Part shown: in pieces, positions 5,594-13,326 of the stretch | Numbering within the stretch: position 1 is the stretch's first letter | How the letters are laid out: every line of letters begins with the position of its first letter | IMG/VR virus record: IMGVR_UViG_3300032607_001308 | Location: 1 to 24,006 of that record | DNA: 24,006 nt | DNA from: a virus | Strand: one strand, 5' to 3' | Made by a program: the position numbers and the translations under genes | The notes under the pieces: model-generated | Seen by the model: the letters and a program-made list of their open reading frames with translations, nothing else | What the model was told of the DNA's origin: nothing | Database searches by the model: none

Positions 5594-7558
5594 CTAGTAG
5601 CCGAGGATATTTGTTCCGAGAACTCCAAGTGTGGCGGAGTCTAAGACGAATGGTGCGTTTTGTAATGTTGGAGACGTGTTGAAAGTGACAGTCCATTCGT
5701 CTCGAGTGATGCGATGTTTGATTCCTTCAATGATAAGACTTTTGGAGATTGCTGAGCCGACATTCTGTGGTGTGCGGTTCACGGTGATCCGGTCGCCGAT
5801 GTCGAGTGTGGTGCAAGGCGACTGATAAGCGGTTTTTCGTCTGGTGTTGACGGTCAGTTCGTCGATTCGCATTTGTGGGTCTTTGTATTGGGCGAGTTTG
5901 TAGAGGCCGGCGTTGACAAGGAAATATCCGCTGTCGGCGATGAAGTTGTCAACTACGAAAGTTTGTTTAAAGTATTTGCCTTGGGAGGTGGTGTCGTAGT
6001 TGTTGTAGGAGGTGCCGTCGGGTTGGGAGAAGGTGATGTCGTTGAAGATGTAGCGGTCGTCGAAGGTGAGGGTGATGTCGGAGTATGCGATTTCTGCGCC
6101 AGTGGCTTTGTCGGAGAAGGTGGCTTGGGAAGTGATGAAGTTTCCGGATCCTTCCGAGTTGCGGTCGACGAACTTGATTTTGCCGTCGACGGACATGAAG
6201 AGGCGGCCTTGTTCGGCGGTCTCAACTTCTTTCAAAGCGTCGAGGAGTCCTTTGCCGGTGACGTTGAGTCCGAGGACTGTGGTGTCTCCTGTGCCGAGGT
6301 CTAGGCCGTCGGACATCCAACCGGCGAGAGCAGAGAGTGTGGTGATGCGTTCGTCGGTGCGGGTGCCTTGGAGGTAGGTGCCTGCTCCGATTTGATAGTG
6401 GGCGAGAACGTCGGCGGCTGTCAGCATTACTCCGCTGTAGAGAACCAGATGTTGGATGGAGCCTTTGAAGTAGTTGGTGAAGTTGTTTGAGACTGTGGCG
6501 CTTTTGTTGATAGGAAAGCCAAGGGTCATAAAGGAATATTGATTGTCAACGATGTCAAGGTAGCTGCCGGAGACAGTGGCGAGTTGTCCGTCAACATAAA
6601 GATTGAAGGTGTTTCCGAATGAAGCATCGGATTGATAGACGAGGGCGACATGGTGTGGTTTGCCGTCGTTGACGGTGATTTGAGCGTTTTTGGTGGTCAT
6701 CGTGTTCGATGTTCCACGATGACCAAATTGGGCGACAATCGTGGCATTTCCAGAAGCAACTACGAGTCCACACGTTCCGCCATGAATAAAGTTCAGATGG
6801 TTCCAGATTCCGTAGTTGCCAGTAGTTGATTCGGTGGTTTGGACCCAGAACTCAACAGACCAAGAAGAAGCGTCGGAACTGATCGGGTCAATGATTTGGA
6901 CGATTTTTTGTCCATCAAACGATGAGGATGTGGCGGGTTCAGCGGCGAGGAGCGCTTCGCCTGGTGTGCAGGAGGAGTTGACGTTGGCTGTTGACGACAT
7001 CCATTGGGCAGATGTTCCCGACCACGCCTCAACTTCGAAGGCGTAGAAGGCTCCGTTGAAGTCGGCGAGGGGGTACCAGGCTGTCGCTGGAGCAGCTGTG
7101 ATCGTTGTTCTCCAATACGAGGGAAGTTTGTATTGGTTGAGAACCTTGAAAGCGTCGGTGGCGGTGACAGTGACAGTGGCGTCTCGAGGGTAGGAATATG
7201 CCTGAGGCCATTGGTCGATGAATCCGAAGAAGATGGATCGGATGGTTCCGCCTGCTGGGGTGACTCGGATTCGGATTGGGCGGAGTGGTGTGAGTTTCCC
7301 GTAGTAGGTGCCGACTGTGTTTTCGGGGTCGAAGAGGCGGGTTCGGTTGTCGAGGATGACACTGCAAGATCCGGCGGAGTAAGTGTCGAGTTCCGAGGAG
7401 CGGCCACGGGAGGTGGATATGTCACGAACCGATGAGGTCACGTCGGTCCAAGTGATGGATGCGAGTGTGGAGTTGATTGGGACAGTCCCGGAGCCGGCGG
7501 TGGTGGAGAAGCCGATTTCGACGGTCAGGACCATTCCGTCTTCGAGGGTTGCTGTCAT
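5594..7558 (-). CDS. Large minor tail / tail-tip protein with LamG-like insertion
   Basis: This 654-residue protein is encoded immediately after the tape measure, where siphoviruses carry distal-tail and tail-hub (Dit/Tal) proteins. Residues about 1-150 and 400-654 look like tail-tip structure; the latter has the D-I-G-D-R-I-T-V strand near the end. Residues about 155-395 form a LamG/concanavalin-like jelly roll: WSVEFWVQ (233-240), DGKPHHVALVY (298-308), FNLYVDGQ (318-325) and FKGSIQHLVLY (364-374), ending in L-T-A-A-D-V-L-A-H-Y. Such domains commonly bind carbohydrate, so this may contact cell-surface glycans. The start overlaps the tape-measure stop as ATGA; a second Met at residue 9 is less likely. 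Confidence 0.8.
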   Translation of the reverse strand: MTATLEDGMVLTVEIGFSTTAGSGTVPINSTLASITWTDVTSSVRDISTSRGRSSELDTYSAGSCSVILDNRTRLFDPENTVGTYYGKLTPLRPIRIRVTPAGGTIRSIFFGFIDQWPQAYSYPRDATVTVTATDAFKVLNQYKLPSYWRTTITAAPATAWYPLADFNGAFYAFEVEAWSGTSAQWMSSTANVNSSCTPGEALLAAEPATSSSFDGQKIVQIIDPISSDASSWSVEFWVQTTESTTGNYGIWNHLNFIHGGTCGLVVASGNATIVAQFGHRGTSNTMTTKNAQITVNDGKPHHVALVYQSDASFGNTFNLYVDGQLATVSGSYLDIVDNQYSFMTLGFPINKSATVSNNFTNYFKGSIQHLVLYSGVMLTAADVLAHYQIGAGTYLQGTRTDERITTLSALAGWMSDGLDLGTGDTTVLGLNVTGKGLLDALKEVETAEQGRLFMSVDGKIKFVDRNSEGSGNFITSQATFSDKATGAEIAYSDITLTFDDRYIFNDITFSQPDGTSYNNYDTTSQGKYFKQTFVVDNFIADSGYFLVNAGLYKLAQYKDPQMRIDELTVNTRRKTAYQSPCTTLDIGDRITVNRTPQNVGSAISKSLIIEGIKHRITRDEWTVTFNTSPTLQNAPFVLDSATLGVLGTNILGY

Positions 7559-9936
7559 GATCGCCAGCCGGGGCCGGAGCGGCGTTCATAGGAGGAGATG
7601 GCTTCGACGATGGTTTGGCCGATGGCGGCTTTGTCGGCGGTGGCTGCGACGTTGACGTTGATGGTCACGTTGGATCCGCCACCACCCATGCTGCCGCCTG
7701 CATTGTTGAGGAGGGCTTTGCTGGTGGAGAAGGCGTCCATGATTCGGCCATAGCCGGAGGGGACGAACAGTTCCGGTCCTTTCTCGCCCACCAGATATGG
7801 GGTGTTGGCGTTGACTGGACCGCCTAGTGCTTTGGCGTCTGGGAAGTTGGCTGAGTAGGCGTTGAGTTCGTCGATGCCGATCACTGCATCGGCTGAAAGC
7901 CGAAGCAATGCTCGGATTTTGGCGACGGCTGCTTCTGTCTCAACTCGCAGTTTGATTACATTGTCTTTGTTAGCTTGGACAAAGAGGTCGTAGGCGAGTC
8001 CCTTGAGGTTTTTGCGCACTGGGCTATTTGGATGCAATGTGTCTGCAAGTTGGCCAAGTTTTATTGACTGAACTAAAGCCGCTTCGCCTGCTGAATAGGT
8101 TTCATCTTTGGCAAGTTTGCTGGCGCCGACAAGGTCACGGAAAGCCTCTGACTGTGTAATCAAAGTTTTTTCAAGTTCGATTTCTTTTGTCCGGCGCTCG
8201 TCTGCTGACAAACCACCATCTTTGAGGCTCTTGTTGTAATCCACTAAGGCCTTGCGAGTAGCGATTTCCGCTTCCTCATTGCTGACCCGGATACCATAAA
8301 GCTCTTTAGTTTGCTCGATCAGGTCTTTGATTTTTTCGGCCGACTCTTTGTTGGCGGCTGCTAGATCGTTTTCAGCTTTTATTTGATCTTGGGTTTTGCC
8401 GGTGGAGATGCCTTTTTGCTTGTTGAGTTCGTCGACTTTCGCCTGGTTTTGGCTGTAGGCGTCGATGCCGTTGTAGAGGGTGCTAATGACACCTTCGTCG
8501 GCTGCCTTAGTTTCAAGGAGGCGGGCGATGAGTTCGTTTTGAGCGCCACCACGATCACGAATTGCTTGAATATCTTTCTTGATTGACTCAGATCCGTAAT
8601 CTCGTTCTTTTCGTAAAAGTTCTTCAACATCCCCTTGTTTCACCAAAGTCTCTCGGTTGTCGTCAAGAACTTCGGTGAACTGAGCGACTGAGATGCCGGC
8701 TTTGTTTAGATTGTCAAGCTGATTCTTTTTTGCCAATTCAGCGCCCACGGTTGTTTGGGTGTTTGCCGTGATTGCGCCGGTCAGTTCATTGAAGGTGGGG
8801 ATGAGGGCGTCAATATCTTTTTTGACTGCCGCCTGCTCATCGGCGTAAGACTTGTAAGCAATGCCGCCAATGATGGCAGCAGCTCCGACCGCCAACACTG
8901 CCGGACCTAGAAGAGACATTCCGCCAGCAGCAGCAGTCGCAGAGGCTCCAGCGGCTTGGTTCGTCATGTTTATGGAAGCAATAGCGCCTTGGCTGGTGAC
9001 CGCTTTTGTCCCTGCATCAAGAATAAGCGTGATCGCGTTTGAAACTGCCTTTTGAGCAAGTTTGAAGCCTTCAACAATGGAAGGTCCGATAGCGATTACA
9101 CCAGCAAATCCGATAACTGCTGTCTGTGCCGGACCAGGGAGAGCCGTGAAAGCGTCCGCCACAAAGCCAATGGTTTCTTGGATTTTGGTGTAAACGGGAA
9201 GAAGGCTTTTCCCAAGTGCGGCGCTGGCGTCTTCCATTTTTGCTGACGCTCGTTCTGCCTGCCCAGAGGCAGTATTGGCTTCCCGAGCGAACTGACCCTG
9301 GGCAAATGCAGAGTTTTCGGTGATAAGTGCGAGGGTTGCCTGACCTTTAGCGTAAGCAGACACTGATGTCTCTGAGTCTGCCAAACCCATCGCGACGGCT
9401 TTAGCGTTCACCTGAGAGGCTTTGAGGGCGATACCGAAACGCTCCAGCGGATCGTATTCGCCTCGGAGTGCAGATCCGAGAGCTGCTACAGCATCGGAAC
9501 TTTTGCCGCCCAACGTGGCTGCCAGGTCGGCGCCTGTTTGGGTGAGGTTGATTGCTTGTTTTGCTGCCTCTTCGGTGGACATTCCGAAGCCTTTGAGAGA
9601 TGCACCGAGTCGACTGGTGATTGTTCTGGCAGCGTTTTCGGACATTCCGACAAGGTCGGCCGAGTTTTTGGTGAAGTCGCTGACAGCGCCGGAAGCGTCT
9701 TCGAATACGGCTGCTGTTCCGCCAACAGATTGTTCAAGGTTTGCGGCGGCGTCCACCAGTTTCTTCGCACCGTACAGAACAGCCCCACCGAACAAAGCGC
9801 TTTTAAGGATTGATCCGGCTTTTTGGGCGTTGGCTCCGAAACCGGAAAGTTGGCCTTCTGCTTTTTGAAGTTCCCGTTGGAGTTGGGCGGCGTCACCTAC
9901 AACGGCGACCCTCACTTCTCGTTTGTCACCGGCCAT
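7555..9936 (-). CDS. Tape measure protein
   Basis: This is the longest protein here (793 residues) and lies just after the chaperone frameshift pair, the standard place. It begins with a coiled-coil segment (Q-L-Q-R-E-L-Q-K-A-E near 18-27), has Ala/Gly-rich helices through about residue 230, two hydrophobic stretches (near 268-290 and 342-365), long charged helices, and ends with LVGEKGPELFVPSGYG, a motif typical of tape-measure C-termini. Tape measures set tail length at about 1.5 angstrom per residue, which predicts a tail of roughly 120 nm. The hydrophobic stretches may insert in the host membrane during DNA entry. AAGGA lies six bases before the ATG. No peptidase or lysozyme motif was noticed. 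Confidence 0.93.
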   Translation of the reverse strand: MAGDKREVRVAVVGDAAQLQRELQKAEGQLSGFGANAQKAGSILKSALFGGAVLYGAKKLVDAAANLEQSVGGTAAVFEDASGAVSDFTKNSADLVGMSENAARTITSRLGASLKGFGMSTEEAAKQAINLTQTGADLAATLGGKSSDAVAALGSALRGEYDPLERFGIALKASQVNAKAVAMGLADSETSVSAYAKGQATLALITENSAFAQGQFAREANTASGQAERASAKMEDASAALGKSLLPVYTKIQETIGFVADAFTALPGPAQTAVIGFAGVIAIGPSIVEGFKLAQKAVSNAITLILDAGTKAVTSQGAIASINMTNQAAGASATAAAGGMSLLGPAVLAVGAAAIIGGIAYKSYADEQAAVKKDIDALIPTFNELTGAITANTQTTVGAELAKKNQLDNLNKAGISVAQFTEVLDDNRETLVKQGDVEELLRKERDYGSESIKKDIQAIRDRGGAQNELIARLLETKAADEGVISTLYNGIDAYSQNQAKVDELNKQKGISTGKTQDQIKAENDLAAANKESAEKIKDLIEQTKELYGIRVSNEEAEIATRKALVDYNKSLKDGGLSADERRTKEIELEKTLITQSEAFRDLVGASKLAKDETYSAGEAALVQSIKLGQLADTLHPNSPVRKNLKGLAYDLFVQANKDNVIKLRVETEAAVAKIRALLRLSADAVIGIDELNAYSANFPDAKALGGPVNANTPYLVGEKGPELFVPSGYGRIMDAFSTSKALLNNAGGSMGGGGSNVTINVNVAATADKAAIGQTIVEAISSYERRSGPGWRS

Positions 9937-9945
9937 CAGTTTTCC

Positions 9946-10382
9946 TTACTCGTCCCAACGCTTCGCATCCGAACCGTATTCGGCGGATTCTCGGCGTCTC
10001 GTTTGAACTTCGAACATAGCGTCGAGGTAGTGGTCGGGTTCCTCTAAAAGTACGGACATTGGGATCCCCGAGTCAATCGCCATCGCTGCTACAGCGAGGG
10101 TGAAGAACTCGGGTCCGTAGGGCTTTCTTCTTCTTCTTCCGAAAGAATGTCAACGCCTTCAACGGTTTCCATCCATTCGTCAAAGACTGGAAGGTCAGCG
10201 TTGACCCTCTTTTCTGCACACCATCCGAAGAACCACAAATGTTCGGTGTAGATGCCGTTGTCTCCAAACAGGTTGGAGACTGGCATTTTGAACTCTCGTT
10301 CGAACTTGACGGCGTCGACCTTGCGGCCTGCTGCTTCGATGACAGTTCCGTCGAGGTGAGTGATTTTGTATTTTGCGAACAT
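9946..10382 (-). CDS. Tail assembly chaperone, frameshifted G-T form
   Basis: The frame one base back from the chaperone G frame opens only after a TGA just upstream of the GAA run. It continues through a protein-like segment (Y-G-P-E-F-F-T-L-A-V-A-A-M at its start) to a TAA at 9946-9948, ten bases before the tape-measure ATG. There is no start codon with a ribosome site suited to independent expression, and siphoviruses conserve a -1 programmed frameshift here. If ribosomes slip at the C-CCT near 10119-10122, the fusion has 88 residues of G plus 57 of T, about 145 in all. G and G-T coat the tape measure before the tail tube assembles. Confidence 0.75.
10089..10382 (-). CDS. Tail assembly chaperone G (unshifted form)
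   Basis: This 97-residue protein lies between the HK97 gp10-like gene and the tape measure. It starts with a K-I-T-H-L-D-G-T-V-I strand, has a compact middle with H-L-W-F-F-G-W (about 47-53), and ends in an acidic run of five Glu followed by a Ser/Pro-rich tail. This is the usual layout of the first actinophage tail chaperone, in which the acidic tail region holds the frameshift. The ATG at 10382 has AAGGAA nine bases upstream; a longer in-frame extension lies inside the previous gene and is rejected. It binds the tape measure and recruits tail-tube subunits; it is not part of the virion. Confidence 0.82.
   Translation of the reverse strand: MFAKYKITHLDGTVIEAAGRKVDAVKFEREFKMPVSNLFGDNGIYTEHLWFFGWCAEKRVNADLPVFDEWMETVEGVDILSEEEEESPTDPSSSPSL
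10116..10141 (-). promoter_or_regulatory. Putative -1 programmed frameshift region
   Basis: Five GAA codons, then AGC CCT ACG, occupy the only window in which both frames are open. No textbook X-XXY-YYZ heptamer is in phase. The best single-tRNA slip is CCT to CCC (bases 10119-10122), after which reading continues with TAC. The purine run before it could act as an internal Shine-Dalgarno-like stimulator. The exact slip point is inferred. Confidence 0.5.
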
Positions 10383-10395
10383 GGCGGGCTGTTCC

Positions 10396-10827
10396 TTATC
10401 TGAGAGCGGATTGGACTGCTTTGTCGACTGCTCGGCCAGCGGCCTCGACAAGTCGGTTTTGTGTTTCCATGATGCCAGGATAAACGTAGCGGCCTTTTTT
10501 TAGGATGGGCCGAACGATTGTTTGGTTTCTACCAGGACCACGGTTTTTCAATGTGCCACCAAAGTCCAGCCAGCCAAAGTAGGGGGCTACCGATGATGGG
10601 CCGCCTGCTATGACATAAAGCGTGTTCCCGCCTGAGCGGGCTTTGATGGTGAATTGGGCGTAACCGGATCGTTTCGGTACTCTCCGAATGATGGCCGGAA
10701 GAGTGTTTTGAATGATCGCGGTTTTGAGGTCTTCGCGCAGGACTGGCACGAGGTCCGGATGTATCTTTCGAAGATACTTCCGAACCTCGGCCAAGTTGCT
10801 GACATAAACCCCAGACCCAACGGCCAT
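10396..10827 (-). CDS. HK97 gp10-like tail completion / joining protein
   Basis: This 143-residue protein has an N-terminal helix-rich part and a later strand region with R-S-G-Y-A-Q-F-T-I-K and G-W-L-D-F-G-G-T (about 54-63 and 85-92). It ends in a long amphipathic helix with A-A-G-R-A-V-D-K-A-V. This pattern (R-x-G then strand, F-G-G-T, then basic P-I-L-K-K-G-R) fits the HK97 gp10-like family, which joins or completes the head-tail interface. It starts at 10827 overlapping the major-tail-protein stop as TAATG, with no strong ribosome site, so its level probably depends on coupling. It lies after the major tail gene, whereas in most HK97-like phages this family lies before it. Confidence 0.7.
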   Translation of the reverse strand: MAVGSGVYVSNLAEVRKYLRKIHPDLVPVLREDLKTAIIQNTLPAIIRRVPKRSGYAQFTIKARSGGNTLYVIAGGPSSVAPYFGWLDFGGTLKNRGPGRNQTIVRPILKKGRYVYPGIMETQNRLVEAAGRAVDKAVQSALR

Positions 10828-11231
10828 TAGCCGTTCTTTGCGACTGTGCTGCCTGCGCGCCAGCTGCCGGAAATGGTGATGGCACCATCGACAGGGGCGT
10901 CGACGGAGAAGTCGAAGAAGCCGGTTCCGTACCAGTAGACGTTCGGGGCGTTGGTGATGTCTGGGTACAGGTAAAACTTGCGGGCGTCACCATCAACAGC
11001 AGCCGTGTAGGACTGTGCGGTGGCATCGTCGAAGTAGCCGGAGAAGCTGCCCTGAGCGTCAGGAAGGCCGGAGACATAGATCTTGTTTGAGTCACCGAAT
11101 GAGGTGACTTCGACTGTGTCGCTGCCGAACTCTCCGGACCACTGCTTGAGGAATGCTACAGATGAGGGAGCCGCTGCTGATGTAGCGATTCCGAGGTAAA
11201 GGCGGCCGTTACGGCCGTGGCGACGTGCCAT
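10827..11231 (-). CDS. Major tail protein (tail tube subunit)
   Basis: This 134-residue protein matches short actinophage tail-tube proteins: a basic start (A-R-R-H-G-R-N-G-R-L-Y-L-G-I), then a W-S-G-E-F strand, V-E-V-T-S-F-G-D-S-N-K (about 41-51), G-L-P-D-A-Q-G-S-F-S-G-Y and a closing I-T-I-S-G-S-W strand. Tube subunits stack as hexamers around the tape measure. The ATG at 11231 is fixed by AAGGAG six bases upstream; a longer version starting at 11306 would run into the glycosyltransferase gene. A strong ribosome site fits a high-copy structural protein. The glycosyltransferase immediately upstream makes it a candidate for glycosylation, which is inference only. Confidence 0.85.
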   Translation of the reverse strand: MARRHGRNGRLYLGIATSAAAPSSVAFLKQWSGEFGSDTVEVTSFGDSNKIYVSGLPDAQGSFSGYFDDATAQSYTAAVDGDARKFYLYPDITNAPNVYWYGTGFFDFSVDAPVDGAITISGSWRAGSTVAKNG

Positions 11232-11237
11232 TGGATT

Positions 11238-11243
11238 CTCCTT
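11238..11243 (-). promoter_or_regulatory. Strong ribosome binding site of the major tail gene
   Basis: AAGGAG on the minus strand lies six bases before the ATG at 11231. It decides the start over an in-frame ATG 75 bases upstream. Confidence 0.8.
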
Positions 11244-11266
11244 GTGGAGTTGGGGTTTGGGGTTTT

Positions 11267-12301
11267 CTAACGACTCGTCAGGGTTGTCGGAAGAGCTGAG
11301 ACACAATCCAGCATGTGTCGGACATTATTGTCGAAGGTTCGGTCTGCTATCGCGGTTCGCGCTTTCACAGCGGCGTCTTGGCGTTTGTCGGGATGTGCGA
11401 GCCACCATCTTAGTTTCTCACCGAACTCTTCGGGGGTTGTGAATGATGGAAGCATTGAAAGAACATGGTCAGATTCTGGGCGTGGTTCTCGGAGGAAGAA
11501 GGTTCCGGTGGCTGCGAGTTCTATTTCTCGAGGCCCCATCGCCCATCCTGTGTCGAAGCCGTCGGCTCCTTCTTTGCGGTAAAGGTTGGCGGAGGCGTTG
11601 GTGGATGAGTAAAGGTCGGCGGCGTCTTCATTGGGGAAGCAGCCTTCGGGTTGGTGGATGAGGAATCGTTGGAGAGGTGAGTGTTGGTCGAGGTCTTGCC
11701 AGTTGCCGGCGAAAGCGACGTCAATGTTGGTCCAGTCGACTTGTTCGAAGAAGGCGATTCGGGATGGGAAGGCGGTTCCTACCCAAGCGAAGTCGGAACG
11801 AAGATCTGTTTGGGGTTCTCGTCGATAGTGGATTTCGGGGTCGTATGCCTGGGGACTGTAGAAGGTGTGGGGTTGTGTTTGGCGGAAGGTGTCGAGGTTG
11901 CTTGGGTCGTTGATGAAGGCGATGTCGGCTCGAGCTGCGATTGGTTGCTGTGATGGGTCTTCGTAGGGGGATTCGGTGAGGATGACGGCGATTCGGATTC
12001 CTCGTGAGCGGATGATGTCGAAGGTTTCGGGTGGTACCAGGAAGGCGGAGGTGATGACGACGAGGTCGGGCCAGAAGTCGAAGCAGGTGGCTCGGAGTTG
12101 CTCACCAACCATTCGAGCGGCCATGTGGGCTTTCTCTAGTTCAGGGACTTTGCCTCTGATGGCGTTTTCGCTGAAGTTGATTCGGTCGGCGAGGTTGAAG
12201 TTTTGGGTTTGGTTGCCGGTTCGTCGGAAGGCTTTGAGCCATCCGTTGTGGACGTCTGCGACGGAGAATGCTGGGCCGGGTTCTACTGTCAGGATTCGCA
12301 C
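11267..12301 (-). CDS. CgeB-like glycosyltransferase (GT-B type)
   Basis: This 344-residue protein looks like a GT-B glycosyltransferase of the CgeB / Glyco_trans_1_2 group. The N-terminal half alternates strands and helices (W-P-D-L-V-V-I-T-S near 77-85, R-I-A-V-I-L-T-E-S near 102-110). The C-terminal half holds the nucleotide-sugar site, with G-P-R-E-I-E-L-A-A-T-G-T-F-F-L (about 258-272), where a Glu contacts the donor, and then T-P-E-E-F-G-E-K-L and a closing basic helix. It transfers a sugar from an NDP donor to an unknown acceptor. The start is GTG at 12301, directly after the upstream TAA. It lies between a terminator-like gene and the major tail gene, so a virion tail protein is a plausible substrate. 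Confidence 0.75.
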   Translation of the reverse strand: MRILTVEPGPAFSVADVHNGWLKAFRRTGNQTQNFNLADRINFSENAIRGKVPELEKAHMAARMVGEQLRATCFDFWPDLVVITSAFLVPPETFDIIRSRGIRIAVILTESPYEDPSQQPIAARADIAFINDPSNLDTFRQTQPHTFYSPQAYDPEIHYRREPQTDLRSDFAWVGTAFPSRIAFFEQVDWTNIDVAFAGNWQDLDQHSPLQRFLIHQPEGCFPNEDAADLYSSTNASANLYRKEGADGFDTGWAMGPREIELAATGTFFLREPRPESDHVLSMLPSFTTPEEFGEKLRWWLAHPDKRQDAAVKARTAIADRTFDNNVRHMLDCVSALPTTLTSR

Positions 12302-12697
12302 TTAGCCGAGAACCTCAATGTTCACTTCGACACCCAAATATTCGATGCCGCCGATACTGAAGGTTCCGGGGTTATTCCATGAGGTGACGCGTGCCGAGTC
12401 GCAGGATCCGTTGAGGGTGGGGTTGGCGTCGACTACGTAGTACACGGAGTCGGTGCCTTGTCCAAGGAAATCGTCGAGGCGTTGCTGTCCAAGTTGATCG
12501 TCTGCCCTGGTGAGCATGACAAGGACGCCATAGTTGACAGACATTCCCTCATTGAAGTCGGCGTCGTATTGGCCGGTTCCAAGAGAAACAACAGCTGCTG
12601 GCGGTTGAATCGTTGAGGGGATCCATTCGTAGATTCGAAGGTTGTTGACGTTTTGGAGGGTATCGCTGATGCCTGCGCGTACTGATGCCAGGTTCAT
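12302..12697 (-). CDS. Tail terminator-like protein
   Basis: This 131-residue protein begins with a helix (S-V-R-A-G-I-S-D-T-L), then an I-Q-P-P-A-A-V-V-S-L strand (about 30-39), a G-V-L-V-M-L-T-R strand (about 57-64), a D-D-Q-L-G-Q-Q-R-L-D-D-F-L helix and a final Y-L-G-V-E-V-N-I-E-V strand. This alternation matches the small neck/terminator proteins found between the head-tail connector and major tail protein in siphoviruses. Such proteins cap the tail tube and mate with the head. The start overlaps the connector stop as ATGA. I call it by pattern and place; a head-closure (stopper) protein is the main alternative, and no other stopper candidate is evident. Confidence 0.62.
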   Translation of the reverse strand: MNLASVRAGISDTLQNVNNLRIYEWIPSTIQPPAAVVSLGTGQYDADFNEGMSVNYGVLVMLTRADDQLGQQRLDDFLGQGTDSVYYVVDANPTLNGSCDSARVTSWNNPGTFSIGGIEYLGVEVNIEVLG

Positions 12698-13326
12698 CCG
12701 ATGACCAAACCTTGGCCTCGAAGGCGGAATGGGGAGATGAGCATTTTGACGTCTGGGTCAATGAGGGTTGAGACTCGAATGGCTCCGAAGCCTTCACCGG
12801 CGGCGAAGCCTTCTGGGGTTTGCGCGCGTCGGTAGAGGCGGGATGCTTGGATGAGGCAGGCTTGTTCGATTGAGTGTGGGACTGCTGCCCAACCCCATTT
12901 GGCGGTGACTTGGATTCGTGGGCGTCGGCCGGTTACGGGAAAGAGTTTGGGGATGGTGGCGATGATGACGTTGTAGGGCTGGCTGGTGACTCCGCCGACT
13001 GTCGCGTTGAGTGGCTCAAGGATGTATTCGGTGGCTGCCCATGTTTGGTCGAAGGTTCCGTTGTCGCCTGTGTCGACTTTGATGATGAGGCCGGTGATGG
13101 TTGAGAAGTCGTCGACTGTGCATCGGATGGGAGTGTCGGAGTAGTAGACGCGCTCTGAGACTGAGGCGTCGAGGAAGAAGCGTCGGTTGGTGAAGTTGTC
13201 AATAATCCGTGACGCTGCTTCGATGGCGCCTTCCATTTGGGCGTCTTCTGCTGTGCCGTAGTTCGCTGAGGGGAACAGGTAGGCCTTGAAGTCGTTGAGG
13301 GTGGTGTAGCCGTTGGTGATTGCCAT
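12694..13326 (-). CDS. Head-tail connector (adaptor) protein
   Basis: This 210-residue protein has an N-terminal helix bundle (L-N-D-F-K-A-Y-L, then M-E-G-A-I-E-A-A-S-R-I-I-D-N-F-T-N-R-R-F, about 31-50), a beta region, then W-G-W-A-A-V-P-H-S-I-E-Q-A-C-L-I-Q (about 142-158). The helix ending in N-R-R-F and the W-G-W-A-x-V-P helix start are hallmarks of phage head-tail connector proteins of the HK97 gp6 / SPP1 gp15 type, which form a ring under the portal. The ATG at 13326 is preferred over one four codons earlier, because it overlaps the upstream stop as TAATG and has GGAG six bases before it. That places it in direct translational coupling with the last gene of the sugar cassette. Confidence 0.78.
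   Translation of the reverse strand: MAITNGYTTLNDFKAYLFPSANYGTAEDAQMEGAIEAASRIIDNFTNRRFFLDASVSERVYYSDTPIRCTVDDFSTITGLIIKVDTGDNGTFDQTWAATEYILEPLNATVGGVTSQPYNVIIATIPKLFPVTGRRPRIQVTAKWGWAAVPHSIEQACLIQASRLYRRAQTPEGFAAGEGFGAIRVSTLIDPDVKMLISPFRLRGQGLVIG

Noticed and set aside
5873-6304. Plus-strand Val/Gly-rich open frame opposite the large minor tail gene
   Set aside because: It is the antisense shadow of a well-supported gene, with composition typical of such shadows; the same holds for the other long plus-strand frames.
11250-11266. TTGGGGTTTGGGG stretch, telomere-like and G-rich
   Set aside because: Only two G-tracts of four, too few for an intramolecular quadruplex; it is just the short leader of the major tail gene.
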